Shown here: positions 25,811 to 35,500 of the stretch, one piece after another
Numbering within the stretch: position 1 is the first letter of the stretch
Layout: each line of letters begins with the position of its first letter
Origin: Lachnospiraceae bacterium
Lineage (GTDB): Bacteria; Bacillota; Clostridia; Lachnospirales; Lachnospiraceae
Length of the DNA: 39,784 nucleotides
Direction: 5' to 3'
Assembly: GCA_030524635.1 (NCBI GenBank)
Contig: JAUNGG010000036.1
Coordinates: 1 to 39,784 of the forward strand
The notes under the pieces: model-generated
Told to the model about the DNA's origin: nothing
Seen by the model: the letters and a program-made list of their open reading frames with translations, nothing else
Database searches by the model: none
Program-made: the position numbers and the translations under genes

Positions 25811-25839
25811 ATTATATCGGGTTGCATACCGTTTTTCAA
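25811..25839 (-). promoter_or_regulatory. sigma-A promoter for the sensor-GGDEF gene
   Basis: On the minus strand TTGAAA (25834-25839) and a consensus TATAAT (25811-25816) are separated by 17 bases. The -35 lies just past the MATE gene stop. The leader to the start codon is about 95-100 bases. Confidence 0.7.
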
Positions 25840-25842
25840 GGA

Positions 25843-27189
25843 TTATTTTTCAGATACCCGGTCCAGCGCCTTGATCTGAAACATGCAGATCACCAACGCC
25901 AGCACGATGGATAAGAAATCTGCCGTCGCCTGTGCATAGATCACGCCTTCCAGCTGGAACAGGGCATTTAACAGAAATACCATAGGAATAAAGATCAGTC
26001 CCTGGCGGCATACCGTCAGAACCAGAGACGGCAGCGCTTTTCCCATTCCCTGAATGGTGTTAATGCAGAGGAACAAAATTCCAATCACCGGCCCGGAAAG
26101 CTGGAGAGCGATCACCATCTGGATTCCATAATCGATTACCTGGGCATCATTGATAAATGCCCGGATCACTGCTTCCCTGGCCACTACCATCAGGACCGTA
26201 AGAGCGGTTCCCATAGCCACCGCACAGAAGCCGGTAAAACGGAATACCTTCTTCAGCCGCTTCACATTCTGCGCTCCGTAATTGTACCCGATCAGGGGCT
26301 GGATTCCGGTGCACAGACCGATCTGCAACAGCACTACCAGCATATTGGCCTTCATGGCAACGCCCATGGCAGCCACCGGGGTATCTCCGTACCTGGCCAG
26401 CACATTGTTCAGAACGATATTGGCACAGCTCATCAGGATATTATTCAGGGAAGCCGGAATTCCGATGGCCATAACGCTGGCCGCGATCCGGTCCTTCACG
26501 GAAAAGTCACGAAGATGGATGGACAGGCTGCTTTTCTTATTCAGGAAATGGGTCAGATAAAACAGGCTTGCCGCAATATTTCCAATCACGGTGGCAACTG
26601 CCGCACCCATAACCCCCCAGCCGAAAAACAGGATCATAATAGGGTCCAGCACGATATTAACTACCGTTCCGATCATATTTCCGATCATAGACTCCTTCGC
26701 CGCGCCTTCCCCGCGGAGGATGTTTCCGAATGCGGTGCTGAACATAATAAAGGGAGCGCCGAAGGAAATATAGGTCAGATACTCCCTGGCATATCTAAAG
26801 GTATTCTCACTGGCCCCGATCACGTTCAGAATCCCATTCATCCCAATCAGAGAAAGCACCATCATGATTACGCCGATTCCCAGGGAACCATAGCAGCAGA
26901 AGGCTGAGATATGTCTGGCCCGTTCCAGATGCTTTTCCCCCAATGCTCTGGAAATTGCAGAGCTTCCTCCGATTCCGAAAAGATTTCCTAATGCCATAAA
27001 TACCATAAACACCGGCGTGGCCAGAGAAACTGCCGCCACCTGCATGGCATCATTGGTCTGACCGATAAAAAAGGTGTCCGCCATGTTGTAGATCACCACC
27101 ACAAGCATGGAAATAATGGTGGGGACTGCCATGGTAGCCACTGCCTTCGGCACTGGTGCTTCTTCAAATAAAACTCTGTTATCTTTCAT
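25843..27189 (-). CDS. MATE family efflux transporter
   Basis: A 448-residue, twelve-helix exporter of the MATE family (DinF/NorM-like branch seen in Clostridia). Both halves show the family pattern: PTIISMLVVVIYNMADTFFIGQ with the conserved N-x-D in helix 1-2, and GIPASLNNILMSCANIVLNNVLARYG with IGYNYGAQNVKRLKK in the second half. It probably exports drugs or metabolites using an ion gradient. ATG 27189 follows GGGAGG; the upstream ORF start lacks a ribosome site. The marR gene lies 107 bases upstream on the same strand. A copy of the MarR palindrome is found before this gene. Confidence 0.93.
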   Translation of the reverse strand: MKDNRVLFEEAPVPKAVATMAVPTIISMLVVVIYNMADTFFIGQTNDAMQVAAVSLATPVFMVFMALGNLFGIGGSSAISRALGEKHLERARHISAFCCYGSLGIGVIMMVLSLIGMNGILNVIGASENTFRYAREYLTYISFGAPFIMFSTAFGNILRGEGAAKESMIGNMIGTVVNIVLDPIMILFFGWGVMGAAVATVIGNIAASLFYLTHFLNKKSSLSIHLRDFSVKDRIAASVMAIGIPASLNNILMSCANIVLNNVLARYGDTPVAAMGVAMKANMLVVLLQIGLCTGIQPLIGYNYGAQNVKRLKKVFRFTGFCAVAMGTALTVLMVVAREAVIRAFINDAQVIDYGIQMVIALQLSGPVIGILFLCINTIQGMGKALPSLVLTVCRQGLIFIPMVFLLNALFQLEGVIYAQATADFLSIVLALVICMFQIKALDRVSEK

Positions 27190-27233
27190 CTCTACCTCCC
27201 GTAACGATTCCAATGCAGCATTCGCTTCTGCCG

Positions 27234-27253
27234 AATGTTAGCATGCTGACTTT
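27234..27253. promoter_or_regulatory. second copy of the MarR palindrome, before the MATE gene
   Basis: AATGTTAGCATGCTGACTTT matches the palindrome in front of marR at 17 of 20 positions and keeps the half-sites TTAG/CTGA around a CATG centre. It lies between marR and the MATE gene, 45 bases before the MATE start. Likely operator. Confidence 0.65.
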
Positions 27254-27295
27254 TTGGGCAAAATAGGGGAGGGCGCAAGCGATCACACCCTCACC

Positions 27296-27736
27296 TCATA
27301 AAATGTTATCATTCATCCTTTGGAGCATTCTGCGGAATCCCTGGATCTCTTCCCGGGAAATTCCCGCTTCCAGCATGCGGGCAAACCGGCTCAGCCGCTC
27401 TTCCATCCGTCTGTATGCCTGCCAGCCCTTTTCTGTGCACACCAGCCGCTTCATCCTCCCATCCTCCGGCACAGAGATCCGGTCTAAATATCCATTTTTT
27501 TCCATTGATTGCAGCATATGATTCGCAGTGGAACGCCGAATAGAAAAAAACAACTCAATATCCTTTTGAAAGATTTCCCGTTCTTGATTCTGGATCAAAA
27601 ACTTCAGCACCCAGCACTGATGGGCTGTCAGGTTTTCCTCCTCCTCTGCGATCATTTGATTGATCCTGCGGTTGATCTGATTCGACAGCGTCCGGATCTC
27701 AAATCCCAGAGGGCTCTCCTCGTTCTTTTCTCCCAT
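27296..27736 (-). CDS. MarR family transcriptional regulator
   Basis: A 146-residue winged-helix regulator. The recognisable core runs from LTAHQCWVLKFLIQN through DIELFFSIRRSTANHMLQSMEKNGYLDRISVPEDGRMKRLVCTEKGWQAYRRMEE, containing the recognition helix and the wing with the Asp-x-Arg motif (DGRMKR). ATG 27736 has AGAAGGAG upstream. A near-consensus promoter is overlapped by a perfect palindrome, so it very likely represses itself. It also likely controls the MATE exporter downstream. The inducer is unknown. Confidence 0.93.
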   Translation of the reverse strand: MGEKNEESPLGFEIRTLSNQINRRINQMIAEEEENLTAHQCWVLKFLIQNQEREIFQKDIELFFSIRRSTANHMLQSMEKNGYLDRISVPEDGRMKRLVCTEKGWQAYRRMEERLSRFARMLEAGISREEIQGFRRMLQRMNDNIL

Positions 27737-27769
27737 TTTTTCTCCTTCTGCTTCATAGCCTTCCGCCAA

Positions 27770-27789
27770 AATGTCAGCATACTGACATT
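27770..27789. promoter_or_regulatory. MarR operator at the marR promoter
   Basis: AATGTCAGCATACTGACATT is a perfect 8+8 palindrome with a 4-base centre. It overlaps the last bases of the marR -10 box and the expected transcription start. Size and symmetry suit a MarR dimer. Confidence 0.75.
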
Positions 27790-27815
27790 CTACTTCGTTT
27801 CATTTGGTTTGTCAA
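27787..27815 (-). promoter_or_regulatory. sigma-A promoter for marR
   Basis: On the minus strand a consensus TTGACA (27810-27815) and TAGAAT (27787-27792) are separated by 17 bases. Confidence 0.75.
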
Positions 27816-27924
27816 TACGGCCAGGGCAAAAATACTCCTGTAATCCTCATCCCTGCCAATATAGCCGCATATATGTCTATTACCAAACATTTATAGCAAT
27901 ATCGCCGTTTACTGAATACTTCAG

Positions 27925-27993
27925 CTATGATTGAGCATTGAATTTCCCACACCGCTGAATTATAATGCAATTATGTTTAGAAGTCAATCATAG
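27925..27993. promoter_or_regulatory. 10-bp inverted repeats flanking the first MMPL promoter
   Basis: CTATGATTGA (27925-27934) and its exact complement TCAATCATAG (27984-27993) bracket the promoter, one directly upstream of the -35 and one about 18 bases past the -10. The two start points are 59 bases apart. They may be a pair of regulator sites. Confidence 0.5.
27938..27966 (+). promoter_or_regulatory. sigma-A promoter for the first MMPL operon
   Basis: TTGAAT (27938-27943) and consensus TATAAT (27961-27966) are separated by 17 bases, about 57 bases before the start codon. Confidence 0.75.
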
Positions 27994-28022
27994 TATATTA
28001 AAGGACAGGATGTGCATTATCT

Positions 28023-30251
28023 ATGAAAAATCACTCTCTCTTCGACCACTTTGTCCATTTCGTGGTCTATCAGGGCAAATGGATCCAGCGCTTCTTTCTT
28101 GTGGCAACCATTATCTGCGCCGTCTGCTTCCCTATGGTTAAGGTGAACTATGACTTAAGCAAATATCTGCCCCCTTCTGCCAAGACCAAGCAGGCCCTGG
28201 ATGTAATGGAGGAAGAATTCGGCTATCCCGGCATGGCGCGGGTCATGGTGAAGGACGTTTCCCTGCAGGAGGCCAAGCAAATTCGACAGCAGATCTCCGA
28301 TCTGGAGGGCGTGGAGCTGGTCATCGGCTCCGATCTGACCACCGATGTCTACATGGGCGCCTCCTTCTTAAGCCAGAGTCTGACGGGAATGCTCTCCATC
28401 GACCAATTTTCCACCGATGATTATTATAAGGATGGAAATGCGCTGATGGACATTATTTTCGAGGAAGGTGACGGTTCGGAGCTGACAAAGGCCGCCATCA
28501 ATCAGATCTATCAGATCGTAGGCATGGACCGGGGATGCTTTGCCGGAAGCTCGGTGTCGGCAAAGGAACGGGAGGAATCCATCACCAGAGAGATCACCAT
28601 TGCCATCGCTATCGCTATTGTGATCATCTGGCTGATTCTGACGGTGACTACCACCTCCTGGATGGAACCATTTTTGTTTATCTTTATCATGCTGGTGGCG
28701 ATCCTGTTAAATATGGGATCTAACCTGATGTTCGGCTCCATCTCCTTTTTTACCTTCTCCACGGCGGCAATCCTGCAGCTGGCTGTGTCCATGGACTATT
28801 CCATCTTCCTGCTTCACACCTTTACCGCTTATAAGGAAAGCGGGCTGGAGATCCACAAGGCCATGGAAAAGGCAGTAAAGGAAGCCTGCAGTTCCATTCT
28901 GGCCAGCGGCGCTACCACCATCGTGGGCTTCCTGGTTCTGGTTTCCATGGAATTTACCATCGGAAGGGACGTAGGCTTCGTCCTGACTAAGGGCATCCTC
29001 TGCAGCCTTCTTTCCGTTCTGCTTTTGATGCCGGCTATGATATTGCGGTTTAATGACCGGATCGAGAAATCTGTACATAAGCCGGTGATCCGGAATTTTA
29101 ATGCATTCTCCGCTGCCATGTACCGGATCCGGAAACCGGTTTTTATCATATCCATCCTCCTGGCAGTTCCCTGCTACTTCGGTCAGGATATGAACGCATT
29201 TTTCTACGGTGACGACGCCATAGGCGCCGGACCCGGCACCCGTGTTTACGAGGATACCCAGCAGATCAATGCCGTGTTTGACAAATCCAATATGGTGATC
29301 TGTATGGTTCCCAATGGCTCTGTCGTGAAGGAACGGGAGCTGGCAGACGCACTGGAGCAGGAGGAGTTTATCAATTACGCGATCGCCATGGCAGGAACCC
29401 TGCCTCCCGGCATCTCGGAAGGCTTTCTGCCGGATACCGTGACGGAGCAGCTCCGCACCGACCGGTACGCCAGACTGATGGTTTCCATGAATACCTCCCA
29501 GGAAAGTGAATATGCATTTGCCTGCAGCGACCGCCTGGAGGAGATCGTCCACAGCTACTATCCGGAAAATTCCTATGTGATCGGCATGACACCTACCACC
29601 ATCGATATCCGTGACATCCTGACCAAAGACTACAGCCGGGTATCCCTGTTATCCCTGGCCGGCGTTGCACTGGTGGTGTTCTGCACCTTCCAGTCCATCC
29701 TGGTTCCCATCCTGGTTATCATTCCCATCGAGGTGGCGATCTACTTAAACATGACCATCCCTTATATACTGGGGGACAGTATGATCTACATCGGCTACAT
29801 TATCGTAAGCTGTCTGCAGCTTGGCGCTACCATCGATTATTCCATCCTGATGACCAACAATTATTTGAATTTCCGCAAACAGATGGATAACAAGCAGGCT
29901 GCCATTGCCGCCATCAACAAAAGCACCTTATCCATTGTAACCTCCGGCGGCATTCTGACAGTAGTGGGATACCTGCTGTTCTTCACCTCCTCCATCCAGG
30001 CCATCTCCCAGGTGGGACGGCTGGTAGGAAGAGGTGCCATCCTCAGCATGATCCTGGTTCTGTCCCTGCTTCCGGCCATGTTAAGCACCTTTGATAAGCA
30101 GATCCAGCGCCAGCAGGAGCGGGCAAGGGCCCGGAAAGAGCGAAAAGCAGCCCGCAGACACAGGCTTCCGGTTCCGAAAAAAGCAGCTGTTTCCACTGTA
30201 AATGCAGATCACGCTGCCGATCACACAGAGAATGGAGGACATCATGAATAG
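28023..30251 (+). CDS. MMPL/RND family transporter (first copy)
   Basis: A 742-residue membrane protein with the two-fold MMPL layout: one helix, an extracytoplasmic porter domain, five to six helices, then the same again. The proton-relay Asp-Tyr pairs known from MmpL3 are present in both halves: Asp258-Tyr259 in LAVSMDYSIFLLH and Asp605-Tyr606 in LGATIDYSILMTNNY. It should be a proton-driven exporter of lipids, lipid-like or hydrophobic compounds; the substrate is unknown. The ribosome site is weak (AGGA about 12 bases upstream). The C-terminal tail is basic (RARARKERKAARRHR). The next gene overlaps it by 8 bases. Confidence 0.9.
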   Translation: MKNHSLFDHFVHFVVYQGKWIQRFFLVATIICAVCFPMVKVNYDLSKYLPPSAKTKQALDVMEEEFGYPGMARVMVKDVSLQEAKQIRQQISDLEGVELVIGSDLTTDVYMGASFLSQSLTGMLSIDQFSTDDYYKDGNALMDIIFEEGDGSELTKAAINQIYQIVGMDRGCFAGSSVSAKEREESITREITIAIAIAIVIIWLILTVTTTSWMEPFLFIFIMLVAILLNMGSNLMFGSISFFTFSTAAILQLAVSMDYSIFLLHTFTAYKESGLEIHKAMEKAVKEACSSILASGATTIVGFLVLVSMEFTIGRDVGFVLTKGILCSLLSVLLLMPAMILRFNDRIEKSVHKPVIRNFNAFSAAMYRIRKPVFIISILLAVPCYFGQDMNAFFYGDDAIGAGPGTRVYEDTQQINAVFDKSNMVICMVPNGSVVKERELADALEQEEFINYAIAMAGTLPPGISEGFLPDTVTEQLRTDRYARLMVSMNTSQESEYAFACSDRLEEIVHSYYPENSYVIGMTPTTIDIRDILTKDYSRVSLLSLAGVALVVFCTFQSILVPILVIIPIEVAIYLNMTIPYILGDSMIYIGYIIVSCLQLGATIDYSILMTNNYLNFRKQMDNKQAAIAAINKSTLSIVTSGGILTVVGYLLFFTSSIQAISQVGRLVGRGAILSMILVLSLLPAMLSTFDKQIQRQQERARARKERKAARRHRLPVPKKAAVSTVNADHAADHTENGGHHE

Positions 30252-32454
30252 AAAAGCATTTTTCCGCCAGCGTCTGGCTGCGGCTCTTATTACCATAATG
30301 ACCCTCAGCCCGTCTATCACAGCTCTGGCAGACACATCCGCACCCGTATCGCCCAAATGCGATGAAACCTTGTACATTACCATGGATCCCTATGGCAGTA
30401 TTCAGGAAAGCAGCGTGGTAAAAAGCTATACTGTAAATGGCTGCAGCACCATTACTGACTACGGCACCTATACAAAAGTCACCAACCTGACCAATTACGC
30501 CCAGCCGGAAACCACCGCAGACGGCGGTATCCAATTCCATTTTGATGAGGATCCAGGCCGCTTCTACTTTGAAGGCGCCATGGATGTAAAAGAAAACCAG
30601 CTTCCCTGGAATATTGATGTAAGCTACCGCTTAAACGGCCTGGATGCCCGTGCTGAAGACCTGGCAGGAGAAAAGGGCCTGGTGGAAATCAACATGGACT
30701 TTACCCCAAATGAAACGGTATCCGACTACTTCCGCAACCACATGTCCCTGATCGCAACTGCCATTGTGGATATGGATAAAAACTTAAGTCTGGAGGCAGA
30801 AGGCGCTCAGATCCAGGCCATGGGCAATCTGAATGCGGTTATTTTCGCCGTTCTTCCTGGCGAAGAGCGGCAGTACACCATGAAGATCGGCACCAATGAT
30901 TTCAGCTTCAGCGGTCTGGTATTCGCCATGCAGCCTCTGACCCTGGCCCAGCTTGACCATGTTGGCGATATCCGGGAGGCGAAGGAAACCCTGGAGGACT
31001 CTGCCGATGCTCTGGATGAAAGTCTGGATATTGTGCTGGATACCCTCTCCGACATGCAGTCCGGCATCTCCCAGTCTGCTGCCGGCATCCGTCAGCTAAA
31101 TGAAGCCCGCCAGATCATTTCTGACACCAAGGGCCAAGTCTATGCCGATGTGGATGCAGGCATGATGGGTCTGGATCTGCTGGCCATGCAGTTTATCCCC
31201 TTCCGTGAGGATACGGAAAATGCCCAGATCGCACTGAACGAGCTGAATGATAATCTGAATTCTCTGGTGCTCAGTGTTGACGATCTGTCCCCTGGCCTGA
31301 CCGACCTGCAGGAAAGCCTTCTGGATTTAAAGGATGACGCCAACAGCATGCGCAGAAACTTCTGGGGCCCGGGAGCAGAAGCCAGCGATCAGATGAGCCA
31401 GATGGAAAAGCTGGCAAAGAAGACCCACAGCGACTTAGCGTCCTTAAGCAATGCCCAGAAAAAGCTGTCCAGCAGCACCCGGAAAATCTCTGCGGTACTG
31501 CCGGAGACCATCGCTTCTGCCAGCACGGCGAAGCTCTCCCCCGATTCTGCCAAGATGTTCCGCCAGCTGTTAGCCATGGTGCAGAAGCACGGCCTGGATG
31601 AGGTGGAGGACCAGATCCGCATCATGCTGGCTGCCTATGGCCAGACCGAGGAGGAGATCGACAACATCATCGACTCTCTGGCACAGGTAGAGGAGGTTCA
31701 GGGAACCATCGACGACATCACAGACGGAATCCTGGGAAGTGTAGGCAATACCGGACTGACTGAGGATGTGGGAAGCCTGATCACCATGACCGGAGAGCTT
31801 CTGACCCAGCTTCCGGTAGTAGAAGAATGGACGCTGAACGGTCTTGGAAATATCCGCGATGTGTCAGAATCCGCTGCTGAGGTATGCGAGGCCATTGACG
31901 CTTTGATCTATGAGGTGGATGAGATAACAGAAACCGTCAATGCTCATCACGATGAGATCCTGATCACGCTGGAGCATCTGGCTGACTTAACTGACACGGC
32001 CTCCCAGAGCCTGACCGCTCTGGCCGCCATGGGCCGTTCTCTGGAATGGCAGCTAAAGACCGTAGGCCCCACCCTAAATGCCGGAACGAAGGCCACCTTA
32101 AATGGATTAGCCGGCATCCTGGATGAAACAGGCAACGGCTTATCCCAAACGGATGTGATCCGAAATGCCAAAAATACCATCAAGGATACCATTGATGACA
32201 AGTGGGACGAATACACCACCGAAAAAACTACCATACTGAATATCGATCCGGACGCTTCCCCTATCTCCCTGACCTCCGCAAAAAATGACTCGCCCAGAAC
32301 AGTGCAGATCATCCTGCGGACGGAGGAAATCAAAGAAAAGAAGGCGGATCTTCAGACCCAGGTGGATGAATCCTTCCATGCAGACGGAAATATCTTCCAC
32401 CGGATCGCCAATATTTTCCGGAAGATCTGGATTACCATTACTTCCATCTTTTAA
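30244..32454 (+). CDS. secreted coiled-coil protein coupled to the MMPL transporter
   Basis: A 736-residue exported protein. A signal peptide ends near ALADTS (about residue 30). An N-terminal domain of about 210 residues looks beta-rich (DETLYITMDPYGSIQESSVVKSY, FYFEGAMDVKENQLPWNIDVSYRLNG). Residues from about 250 to 690 are almost wholly helical with heptad spacing and many Asp, Leu and Ser. The end (FHRIANIFRKIWITITSIF) is a short amphipathic helix, not a clear membrane anchor. I recognise the type as a YhgE-like MMPL neighbour in Clostridia but know no function. ATG 30244 follows GGAGG and overlaps the MMPL stop, so translation is coupled. It may act as an extracytoplasmic adaptor. Confidence 0.75.
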   Translation: MNRKAFFRQRLAAALITIMTLSPSITALADTSAPVSPKCDETLYITMDPYGSIQESSVVKSYTVNGCSTITDYGTYTKVTNLTNYAQPETTADGGIQFHFDEDPGRFYFEGAMDVKENQLPWNIDVSYRLNGLDARAEDLAGEKGLVEINMDFTPNETVSDYFRNHMSLIATAIVDMDKNLSLEAEGAQIQAMGNLNAVIFAVLPGEERQYTMKIGTNDFSFSGLVFAMQPLTLAQLDHVGDIREAKETLEDSADALDESLDIVLDTLSDMQSGISQSAAGIRQLNEARQIISDTKGQVYADVDAGMMGLDLLAMQFIPFREDTENAQIALNELNDNLNSLVLSVDDLSPGLTDLQESLLDLKDDANSMRRNFWGPGAEASDQMSQMEKLAKKTHSDLASLSNAQKKLSSSTRKISAVLPETIASASTAKLSPDSAKMFRQLLAMVQKHGLDEVEDQIRIMLAAYGQTEEEIDNIIDSLAQVEEVQGTIDDITDGILGSVGNTGLTEDVGSLITMTGELLTQLPVVEEWTLNGLGNIRDVSESAAEVCEAIDALIYEVDEITETVNAHHDEILITLEHLADLTDTASQSLTALAAMGRSLEWQLKTVGPTLNAGTKATLNGLAGILDETGNGLSQTDVIRNAKNTIKDTIDDKWDEYTTEKTTILNIDPDASPISLTSAKNDSPRTVQIILRTEEIKEKKADLQTQVDESFHADGNIFHRIANIFRKIWITITSIF

Positions 32455-32455
32455 A

Positions 32456-32506
32456 AAAAAGACCGCACATGCTGCCATGATAGCACAGCGCATGTGCGGT
32501 CTTTTT
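32456..32506. terminator. shared bidirectional terminator between the two MMPL operons
   Basis: A perfect 17-bp stem (AAAAAGACCGCACATGC and its complement) with a 17-base loop, flanked by A and T runs on both strands. It begins 2 bases past the plus-strand stop and touches the minus-strand stop at 32506, so it ends both operons. Confidence 0.9.
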
Positions 32507-35500
32507 CAGCTTCCGGCTTTCTCTCTGTCCGTCACAATTTCCGGTCCGCTCTCACCGTCCGTTTTCGCTTCCGATCTTTTCTCATCATCCGTCACAGCTT
32601 CCGATCCGCTCTCACCGTCCGTTTCCGAAGCTTCCCCTTGGCCTTTCTTCCTCTTCTTTCTGCCCTTCTTTCTCATCACCAGACAAGCTGCCAGAATTCC
32701 CAAAACAACCACTCCAAGAGCCGCCCATTTCTTCCAGCCGGCCTCAGGCTTTAAAACTGCAAATTCTCCCGGCTCAGACATCTGGAATACCAGGTAAGGC
32801 CCATCCCACCTGGACTCCTGGATCACTGCAGTTCCTTCTGTTACACATGCCACAACAGCATGCTTTGAAATGTCTTCCGCCATCACCCGGACTGTGATCT
32901 GCTCCGGCAGCGGCACATCCTCCGGCTGACTGATGGAATACCGATAGCGCCGGCCCAGCCGGTAATGCTCCGGTACCTGGAAGCCATTATTACCTGCTCC
33001 GCCAGTTCCTGCACCAGCCTTTTCTGCGTCCATACCATCTGCAGCCCCGCCAAGCTCCTCCAGACTCAGCGTCGTTCCCGGATAAAAATCGGCTTCTGCC
33101 AGCATCCTGGGCATTTTGTCGTCAGAGGATGCGATGGTGGTATTCCACGGCTTGTAAACAGCATAGATCTTCTCATTGCTCTTGATGCAGGACAGATCCT
33201 TTGCCTCCCATTCATAGTAATAGCCATCCTTCTTTGGAAGGGTTGGGATCTCTGATTCATCCAGTGCACTTCCATACTGACAGGTGATGGTTTTTATGAT
33301 CTCATCTTCTACAATAAACTGCACCTTCAGGCTCTTAAACTCCTCCGGCATCTGCCCCAGCGCCAGAAATTCCTCATAGGCAAGGCCGAGGGCCTGGCTT
33401 TCATAAGTAACGCCGTCCACGGCACCGATGCCTTCTTCCACATAGAAGTTTCCTTCTGCGCTTCCGTCTTCGTCCAGATTTCCGGCAATACTTCCCAGCC
33501 ACTCGCCATCCTCACTGCGGATCACAGCCATGGCATAATTATTCCGGATCTCATTGCCGAAACCGGCAATTCCGCCCACATAGCTATGTCCTGTCACATC
33601 GCTCATGCTGTAGTTCTGGCGCAGCACATAGCTGCTGCTTCCGGCGATTCCGCCTGCGTAATCCCCCTCTGCTGCTACATCTCCATAATTCTGATTCATA
33701 GCCAGAGCGCCAAGATTGGCCCGCCCTGCGATTCCTCCGGCATAATCACTTTTCACCTGGATATCTCCGCGGTTTAAGCAGCCCTGAATGGAGGCTCTGG
33801 CATTTCTGGTCACATTTAACGTCTTTTCCTCATCGCTCCCCAGATCCTGCTCCGGATCCAGGCTGATCTCCATACCGATGATTCCGGCAATTCCGCCTGC
33901 ATGGAAATCAGCAGAAATCTGGCCCTCATTCAGACATTGACGGACCATTCCATCTGCCAGTTCTTCCTCATTCTCATCTGAAATATCCTGGAAGAGCCCT
34001 TCTTCATCCTCATTCAGCTGATCCTTCGCATCATCCATTCCATCGGAAAGAGTATTCCGGATCTGCTTTAACTGGTCCTCGATCTGCTGCTTCTGGGCCC
34101 GGATCTGCTCCTTACTGGATTTTAAGTCATCGGAAACGGTATCTACATCTGCTGAAAGGCCATCCAGCTCCACTGTCAGCTCATCATCCATGCTGTCCAG
34201 ATCAGCCTTGATCCGATCCCGGTTATCCCGAATGGTATCTGCCAGATTTCCGGTTTCATCCCGAAGAGCATCTAGATCCTCTCCAAAATCCTCCACACCC
34301 TGAATGGCATCCTTCGGCACATCAATCAGAAGCTCCTCCAGATTCGCCTTCATCTCCTGCATATTCTCCAGCAGCTCATTCAAAAGCTGATGCCGTCTCT
34401 CCAGCCATTCCCTTAATGCCTTCCAATCCGTGACACCGCCCAGGTAACGGTCCGCCAGCTCTGTCTTCAGCTCCTTCTGCCGCTGCAGCAGCGTTCTCAT
34501 CTGTGTGATCCGCTTCTTGGAATCCGAGCTGACCAGATTCATCTCCATTCCATCCAGCACATCCTCCAGATCAGAACAAGCATCATCCAGCTCCTCATTG
34601 AGAGCATCCCCATCTGCCTGGTACACTTCTTTATAATATTTCCCGATGTCCCGCACCTGGTCCATTCGGTTTCCCACCTGCTCCAGGTTATTCGAGGTAT
34701 TGTCGCTGGCATTCTCCAGAAGCCGTGACAGAGAATCCCCCATATCCGAAAGGGCATCCAGCTGATCCTGCATCTTACTCAAGGTATCCTCATCATAAGA
34801 CACCATCAGATGGGGCTCAAACTGTCCGGCAATACCGCCGGCATCCTTTCTTCCCTGGATCTTTCCATAATTAGCGCACTGGTAGATAATACCGCTCTGC
34901 CGTCCGGCGATGCCGCCCATGTTATATCCTGTATGAGGATACCCAACTGCCCCATAATTGGTGCATCCGGAAATCGTTCCCAGGGACAATCCGGAAATTC
35001 CTCCTGCATCATTCACCTTTTCTGCCTTCACCGCACCGGCAAGATCGATCTCCACAGCTCCCTGGGAATCACCGGCATCCTCCACACCGGAAGCGGAGGT
35101 ATTGATCTCACCGGTATTCACACAATTCTCCACCAGTCCTTCATTATACCCGGCAATACCGCCGGTCTTTAAGTTTCCGGTCAGCACAGCCTGGCTGGTA
35201 CAGCCTCGTATCACACCTGTTTTCTCATTATATCCGGCAATGCCGCCCAATGATTCCTGAGCCATGGCACTTCCGCTGAACGTGCAGTTCTCAATGGTTC
35301 CCCGGTTCGTCCCGGCAATCCCGCCGATGTTAACCCGGCTTCCTCCCGGCAGAAGGGTTCCCTCCACCTTTAGGTCCGTGATCAGCGCACCTTCTTCCAC
35401 ATAGCGGAACAGGCCCAGGCTGGAGCCGTTTTGGCCAATGTGAAGCCCGCTGATGGTATGTCCGCCTCCATCAAAGCTTCCTGCAAAGACAGCCGCCGGA

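Noticed and set aside
27816-27924. Promoter or small gene in the marR/MMPL intergenic region
   Set aside because: Nothing beyond the marR and MMPL promoters was convincing; no ORF or hairpin stands out.
28707-29552. 281-codon minus-strand ORF
   Set aside because: Antisense to the first MMPL gene and without family features.
32528-32640. CRISPR-like repeat
   Set aside because: The two repeats are directly adjacent, in frame and coding, without spacers.
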